From assembly GCA_949126835.1 (NCBI GenBank), contig OX421507.1, positions 7,042,605 through 7,106,604 on the forward strand: 64,000 nucleotides of DNA. The letters are read 5' to 3'. The translations under genes and the position numbers were made by a program. This DNA is from Anisus vortex. Its lineage: Eukaryota; Mollusca; Gastropoda; Planorbidae. Under the pieces are notes generated by a model. It did no database searches and was not told where the DNA came from. It saw only the letters and a list, made by a program, of their open reading frames with translations. This document shows, piece after piece, positions 57,497 through 64,000 of this stretch. The stretch's first letter is position 1. Every line of letters starts with the position of its first letter.

Positions 57497-58274
57497 GGGA
57501 GGTAATGCCTCCCACGGAGAAAACCAAGATAACTGTTAAAAAGCATATGCTAATTTGTTTGAATAATAGAGCTTAAGGCAGATACATAATTAAGACAAGG
57601 GTGTAAAAATCGAATCCAACCGAACAGCTTAGAGGGCAAAAGCTCAAATTGAAATTGTAGCCTAGCCAACTTAAGTGTGTGGGCCAAAGATGAATCACCC
57701 ATCTGCAGAATCACCCATCTGCAAATTTGCTCTTTGCCATTTTCATGTCTAGCTTTAAGTTTTTTTTTTTAAAAGCGTGATTTCTTAGATTTCTAAAAAA
57801 TTATCATCGCAGTGTAAATAATCAGTTAGGAATAAGTTACACCTAGATATGCTTGTATATATATGTTCATACATTGTTTATTTTCTCGTTGGCTACATCC
57901 CACATTTAGTGTAGGTTTACAGCAAAAGATCAAACAGCCAAACTTGACCCTTTTGGGACCTTTAAGCTTATACATTAATAATTTGAAGCTAAGATTACGC
58001 CTATATAGTCCAACGTTTTAAAACTCAATGTTCTATTTTTTATTAAAACGTATCATCCCTCACATATTGTTTTGTGTATGGACACTTCCTGATAATTCTT
58101 TTAAACATTTTAAACTATAGAATATATGACTACAATGTTGGAATCGTCTGTCAGTGGTTCTAAAAATAGATGGATCGAAATGCGGCACATTCGACACGCC
58201 TGATCTATATATACATTTTTGATGTAATTGTTTTTTTTTTAACCATAGCCTACATCCATGCTTTAACATGTTAC

Positions 58275-58371
58275 CTTGGGCTGTAACTCCACGTTTCCTC
58301 CTGTTGCAGTACAACAGCAATAACAAAACCACAACAACTGCCACAGTCAGTGCCACGATGTACGAATCCAT
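58275..58371 (-). CDS. RGLG/copine-like VWA protein, exon 1 (signal anchor)
   Basis: ATG at 58371-58369 starts MDSYIVALTVAVVVVLLLLL, followed by YCNRRKRGVTAQ; the donor CAAG|GTAACA leaves phase 1. One hydrophobic segment right at the N-terminus, followed by basic residues, predicts a membrane anchor with the VWA domain in the cytosol. The assembled protein is 324 residues. Plant RGLGs are instead attached by myristoylation, so the anchor differs. Confidence 0.9.
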
Positions 58372-59462
58372 TGCCAATCGGTTGTGTTTCTCGATACCAG
58401 GGTTATTGTTATGTAGTTACTCTTTAACATCTGTCTGAACAAAACAAAGATTTAAATATTGATTGGGCCTATAGAAATATAAATAAAGTTAAAAGATTTC
58501 TTTTTTCATCGGAAAGCTTTTTGGTTGCGTGTTATGTCCGTTTTCGATTGCTCCCACACTGTTCCCTAGTTAGAACAGTCGACATATCTCCGACTTCGTT
58601 GGCATCTGCTCCCCTCTGGCCTTAACCTCGTTGGCTGTCCCATCCAGCCATCCGCTGGGGTTTGCACCCAACCTTTGGCTGGATTGATGGGTATAAATGT
58701 ACAGTAAGTTAAGAGATTTCTAAAAGGTCAGCAGTGATTGTGTGGCCATCAGAGTCCATATTTCATGAGATAAAACTGAACATTGGATGCCTTGTCTGAA
58801 TAACAAATTTGTGACAGTAATAGTGACTTTGTAACTGTGAGTGTGTAAGGGACGGAATAATTATAAACTGACTGAGACTTAGTGACACACATTAGACTGT
58901 AAGCTAATGTGTTAGTAAGCTAATGTGTTATGACCAGACTATGTGACCTGAAAGCTCTGTGTTATTGTTTATGTGACTGGCTGGACAGAGTTAGTTTTGT
59001 TCATGGATGTCTGGTGGAGGTGTATGAATAAGGAGTGAATGGCTGTGATGTGCTAATGTAATGTGCTACAAAAAGGATTAGAGAATGAGAATAAAGTTAA
59101 GCTGTTACACCTAGCTAGAGTGTTAATTGAAGAAGTCCTTTTATATAATATTATGGTTTATCAATTCTTCAATCAATCACAGTTAAAAGGTTTAAGGTTT
59201 TAGACATGTCAAAGCTAGAGAAAATATTCGCAATTCTTTTCTTCAAAAGTTTGGCTACCTACAAAAGAGAAAGTTTAAAAGATCACAGACTTAACACATA
59301 TAGGCTTACTATATAGAATATTAAATTGGATCAACATTCGATTCGTCCTTAACACATCTTTAATATCATTTTATTTCAAGCATTTAGGCATATCTAACTT
59401 TTTTTTTGTTAAAATGTAAGTACTATTGATCCTGGACGTCTTAAACCAACGTTTCCAGAAAA
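58372..59462. other. Upstream flank of the - strand gene
   Basis: Should hold the promoter and any 5' UTR, but no TATA box or CpG-rich block stands out. Around 58860-59100 short direct repeats (GCTAATGTGTTA) and a GAGAATAAAGTT motif give an LTR-like look that I could not confirm. Confidence 0.45.
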
Positions 59463-59711
59463 TTGGATTTTGTTTTTTTGGGTCTATTTCTATATGTGTA
59501 TGTTAGGGCCGGTATAAATGCGGCAGAGGGCAAACTTCGCCTTATGGCGGAGGCTAAACGAGCAGCGAAGAAAAGTAGGCTGCCCCTAACAATCTCCAAC
59601 GGTCCAGCTTTCAAGTGCCAGAGATGCGACAGAGCCTGTCTCTCAAGGATAGGTCTCCACAGACACAGTCAATTTTGCAGGGCTGGCCAAATCACAGGAG
59701 CGCAAATCTAA
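59463..59711 (+). pseudogene. Retroelement remnant with a C2H2-like zinc-finger tail
   Basis: The frame ends with KCQRCDRACLSRIGLHRHSQFC: CX2C followed by a His/Cys pair and the SRIGLHRH core. This resembles the C-terminal tail of many LINE-type reverse transcriptase proteins (CxxCGRxCRSRIGLxSHxRxC). The preceding basic helix (AEAKRAAKKSRLP) also fits such tails. No reverse transcriptase domain precedes it, so this is a 3' remnant. The family assignment is from motif memory. Confidence 0.5.
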
Positions 59712-60842
59712 TCGTCTTTCGAGACTATGGAGCCAATGATGATGTTAGGGCAAGAAACAACTTGGGCGGTTTGATTTAAACCAAATACTTTAACAACATT
59801 TGCTATCATTAATTAGAGTCCAGTGTTTATTTAATGTGGTTCACTTACGCAGAGCCGCTACAAAAAAAAGACAGAAAAAGCAAATGAATCTTTACCAAAT
59901 TATGTTAATGTAATGGAAATAGAAAATACTGACTTGCATAATTTGTATAAGTGGAGACAGCAAGTAAAGGAAGGGGGATAATCGAGATTTGGTGAACATG
60001 AACTAGGATTGATTCAGAATATATGTGCAGATCACGCCAACCATTGAAAAATGCAAGATTAGCGTTGTCAACAGATAGTGCGGAATTCAGCAATTATTGT
60101 TGCTTACACTTTTCTGCGGAGCATCCACCACAGATCAACTCGACTTGGCCGTTTTAGATGTTGCCACCCAACTCGGGCCTGTAACGGCTTTTGGGAAAAG
60201 CTGATATTCGCAGTAGGCCCTATTTGTTTGTTTCTTTTTTTTTTTCGCGAAGGTGTGACGGCACTTAAGGAAAAATACTTAGTCATTTTTCACTGTCCGA
60301 ATTGTCATAAACGCCTACCGACAAATTATAAGACATTTGAAGGGAAATTCAAAGCCAGATTTCGTGTTTTACATAATGAAATCAACATTATTGGTATGAT
60401 ACATTTAGGCCTTTAAGAATTGTTTGGGTACAATTTTGTTGAATTTTATATAATCGTTGGTAAACAAAAGAGATCATCAAGAAATATGTTAGAATAAATT
60501 TGCCTAAAAAAGAAAGGCTGTGTATTTATTATGTATTTCGTTTCAATGATGCGTTGACAGTTTTGACATATGCCTAAGGCTTTTGTAAAAAAAAATATTT
60601 TGACATCCGGGGATTGTAAAGCAGGGTGCTTCCGTGACAGCTAGTGGTTCCCGAATTGCCAGTAATTGCCACATAGGCCCTACTAGGCATTCTGGGGAAA
60701 TTGCAAATACTAATAAGCTTACTAATTTAAAAAAAACACAAAAAAACAAGAAGGTCTACATTAGTAAAGATTAATAAAATCCAATTGTAAACGTGCACCC
60801 GCAGACATTTTTCTGTTCTAGTAAAGGAATATATCTTTCGGA
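59712..60842. other. Intergenic DNA, nothing clear
   Basis: The short frame at 60078-60416 has no domain and no splice support. AT-rich. Confidence 0.55.
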
Positions 60843-61080
60843 TAGATAGACAGACAGATAGTTATATAAGATAGACTAATAGATAGGTAGTTAGATTTGT
60901 AGATAAATAGATAAGATAGACAGCCAGTTAGATGGTAAATAGATATAAAGATCATTGGTAGATAAATAGTGAGATAGGTAGATAGATATGCCTAAATGAT
61001 AAATAGATAGATAGATAGATAATACATAGATAGGTAGGCCTAAGATAGACAGACAGATAGAGAGATGGATAAATAGATAG
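60843..61080. repeat. Imperfect GATA microsatellite
   Basis: GATA, GACA and AATA tetranucleotides over about 240 bp, e.g. GATAGATAGATAGATAATAC near 61005. Confidence 0.85.
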
Positions 61081-61430
61081 TATATGGATAAATTATCAAG
61101 GAAAAACAAAACAAAACATTACTTTATGTCTCCCAATAAACTCATATTTTGATGTACAGGTGTTACAATCGGTGGTCACAGTTTGATGACCTAGTTTACG
61201 ATATTGCAAGTAGATCGACCTCAGTTTTTGAACCAATCAAGAAAATATGTTCCCACCATCATCAGGTTCCATCTAGAGTTCGTTTAATTACTGTAGATCT
61301 ATTACCCGTTCCACTATACAATAATATATTTGATCGCGGTGCACAAAAAAAGCAATAATAGGACGTATGAAAAAAAACAACAATAATTTTATTTTCATAA
61401 ATAAACACTTTCAGTGAATTGCAAATGTAG
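61081..61430. other. Intergenic, no feature seen
   Basis: No coding or repeat signal beyond short A runs. Confidence 0.5.
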
Positions 61431-61438
61431 ATCTAGAC

Positions 61439-62515
61439 CATAGGTTCTCAACGGGGGCGATATCGCCCACCGGGGGGCGGTGAGAAGCTTTAGAGGGGCG
61501 CTGACATTCCCGGGGGCGATTGGGGGGCGGTGAAGGGGAATTGGGCGGTACAAACGTACCTAATATAATTGGAACACCTCAGCTATATGAATCGATCAGT
61601 TTTTTGATGAAATATGTAAACGCAAGTGCTGCTAAATATCTGATATCCCCCAACAATACATATTATTAAACTACCGGTAACAACAAATAGGAATCGCAAT
61701 GACTTTTCGATGAAGTAGGGTTCAGTATTTGGCAAATACGGTGTGCGGCTGGCTGGTCCTATTGTTGGTTCACCGGACTGTCGCCCTAACATAATATACT
61801 AGTTTTAATGATATTTTTATCTCAGTTTTACGAGATTTCCTTTAATCCGTTAACATTGTTTGGGATACATTAACATTTACCGTTAAGCGGTATAGATACG
61901 TAGTAATCATACAAACTGGGTAGTTATTGTAATGCTTGAAAGTATACATATAAATTATGTAGTCATATAATATTTCTTTAATTTTCAAATGCTTTTTACA
62001 GTTTGATCATTTCACATTTATAAATGTAAGCCATTTATTTATTTTTAAAGAAAAAATACAGAAATATTAGCTCCAATGAAACGGGTTAATTATCTCCCTT
62101 TAAACAAATGTTTCCACATTTGATTCAATAGTGATGCCGAACAAGTTCTGTTTTGTAATATAACAAATATTACTGATTATTATTATTTCTTTATATACAT
62201 TCAACATTATGGTATTCATAACAATATTTAATTATTAGAGGATTAAGATAATTTACGTTAAACAGTTGTAAATAAACATTTCCTGCATTAATTGTTTTGT
62301 CCATTTAATGAGTTTATATGTTAAACATTAATAATTACAGAAATTACATGATATAGTGCTATTAAATTAGTCTCCTATTTTCTCAATAATAATACAAATA
62401 AATTTGTTTTAGAATTAATTATTTTGTGTTTAATACAAATTAAGTTGGGGGGGGGTGGTGAGCGAAAATTTTTTTTTAAATGGGGCGGTGAGCCGAAAAA
62501 GGTTGAGAACCTATG
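61439..62515 (+). mobile_element. hAT-type MITE, 1.08 kb
   Basis: Perfect 14-bp inverted ends CATAGGTTCTCAAC and GTTGAGAACCTATG, flanked by a perfect 8-bp duplication ATCTAGAC (61431-61438 and 62516-62523). Sub-terminal GGGGGCGATATCGCCC and a GGGGCGGTGAGC tail are shared with the interrupted copy at 9191-16675. The interior is AT-rich with no transposase. Confidence 0.88.
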
Positions 62516-62523
62516 ATCTAGAC

Positions 62524-64000
62524 TTTATTCTATGACGCAAAGTAGTAAAAAAAAGTAGGCCCAAGGTAGATATAAGAAATAGAAATAGCAAAAGAACAAG
62601 AAAACTGGATCGATCATAAAATGAAGATCTACATTTTGTAGCCTAAAGCTTTACTCAATATTTGAACGTCTAAATATTAGCATTTCTTTGGGTGGCCAAA
62701 CTATATTAGGCCTATATTATAATCTATAATAATCTAGATTGTAGCTTTCGCTGCAATTAAAAGATTCCCTATATTGAAGAAAGTGATGCACTGTATGATT
62801 ATTTTATTTACTTTTTTTTGGGTGGGGGTGGGGGGAGTAGGATGGGGGATCTAAAGGGGAGTAGGCTATAAGTTACATTTAAAATGGACTACATTTCATT
62901 GTTTACACCCCCGGTAGGTGCTCGCTATAACCCCTCCAAAAAGCGGGCGCCGATCTGAAAGTTTACTTAAGGCAAAGATACCTTTTTTTCTCTCTTTACG
63001 TTACCAGGACGAATTTGAATAGAGGTCACTTTGTGTGTGTGTGTGTGAGGATGTAAGCCTAACTATTAGGGTTTCACACATTAACCAGTAGTTGACTCTA
63101 ACCTACTGTCGACTGCCTCTCATTATTTAGTTTTTTACAAAATTTATAGAAGTGAAGGAAAAAGTCATTAAAAAAAAAACATATATAACTTATATTTTCT
63201 TAATAGAATCTTTACCATAATTATTATTTTAATAATTTAACTAACAGTCCCATTCATCGATACAAAAAAAAGATGTAAATTGTGCGAAACAACCAACAGG
63301 ATTGTAGGCCCTAAGTGCAAGTCCATAAATGACGTCAAACACCTATATGGGATAAGTAGGTCAAATTCTTGTGAAGACGTGTGACACGGGCTGAATGCGT
63401 GTTTATAGGATGTGACTTTTAAAATGTAACAAAATAAAAAACATAGGCCAAATCCTATAATATGCAGCTTTACAAAATAAAATAAAAATTAATAAAAAAC
63501 CCACACCAAAAAAAAACAACAAAAAAACATTCATTCACACAAGTTCTCATTGACGTTTTCCAGATGATTAAATACATTTTATTTTTAGAAAGTTAAAAAA
63601 GTTTCTGCTTTTTTATATTAACAACAATAAGAAACTTTTCTTTCAATTAATTTGTCTTTTGAAATTATGTAGAATGACTTCGAGTTAGTGTGTTTCTTAG
63701 TGAAATCCAAAATTTTCAAAAGGCTTATTGACCTACTTCCTGTCATCCCAAAGAGCTGAAACTTGACACCATAATATTATTCCTCCCTCCCCCACAATCG
63801 TGCACTAACCCCCCCCCCCCGGTCACCCTCACCCACAATTCAATCCTGGCTACGCCACTGATAATAATACAGACGTCATCAAAGATTAGGCCTATCTCGC
63901 TTGGCGAGACACACAAGGGTTAATACGCTAGTGCACACGCTAATGTGAATGGTGAAACTTGGTGAACAAAAAAAAGTTGGAAAGGGGAGAGAACAAATGT
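62524..64000. other. Intergenic DNA to the right edge
   Basis: Holds G-rich runs near 62817-62850, (GT)n at 63034-63047, a C run at 63809-63820 and a transposon terminus at 63841-63860. No gene seen. Confidence 0.55.
63841..63860 (-). mobile_element. hAT-like terminus
   Basis: On the - strand CAGTGGCGTAGCCAGGATTG, a form shared by many hAT ends. I did not find the opposite end. Confidence 0.45.

Larger units (their letters stand above)
56802..58274. other. Intron 1 of the - strand gene
   Basis: AT-rich. Contains repeat copy B and a 113-bp inverted-repeat element (57384-57496). Confidence 0.6.

Overview
The window is animal nuclear DNA: AT-rich, full of simple repeats and minisatellites, with short exons bounded by GT..AG introns. 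The tRNA-derived SINEs, hAT-type MITEs, Gmr1-like LTR retrotransposon and large introns suggest a lophotrochozoan, probably a gastropod mollusc. That placement is inference, not proof.

Two protein-coding genes can be reconstructed exon by exon. On the + strand, bases 1 to about 44.7 kb carry a tubulin tyrosine ligase-like gene of the TTLL10 (protein polyglycylase) type. A 3.1-kb first coding exon, open at the left edge, encodes a long, mostly disordered N-terminal region. A 27-kb intron follows, then exons 2a and 2b (30.0 and 31.5 kb) and exons 3-13 (33.3-43.1 kb) with the ATP-grasp-like ligase core. Splice phases match across the ligase-core exons. A likely alternative first exon lies at 20.8 kb behind a CpG-rich, TATA-containing region. 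The 3' end offers several alternative endings. On the - strand, 58.37 to 50.95 kb holds an eight-exon gene for a 324-residue membrane-anchored copine/RGLG-type VWA-domain protein without a RING finger. The two genes are tail to tail.

The 27-kb intron holds most of the accessory DNA: a hAT MITE with a perfect 8-bp target duplication (6.7 kb); a second hAT MITE family (9.19-16.68 kb, perfect 8-bp duplication) interrupted by a full-length LTR retrotransposon with two 626-bp LTRs that look identical; an inverted-repeat element (18.7-19.4 kb); a 19-bp array containing TATAAAAG (19.5-20.3 kb); and a 3.1-kb array of a 23-bp unit (24.7-27.8 kb). The retrotransposon has Ty3/Gypsy-like protein sequences but a Ty1/Copia-like order (integrase before reverse transcriptase), the Gmr1-like arrangement, with one in-frame stop between them.

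The right part (44.7-64 kb) is AT-rich intergenic or intronic DNA with minisatellites, MITEs, a retroelement remnant with a zinc-finger tail (59.5-59.7 kb) and a second copy of the hAT MITE family (61.4-62.5 kb). I found no CRISPR, rRNA or convincing tRNA gene. The features most worth a second look are the TTLL10 alternative promoter and exon duplication, the Gmr1-like element nested in a MITE, and the RING-less, membrane-anchored RGLG-like protein.
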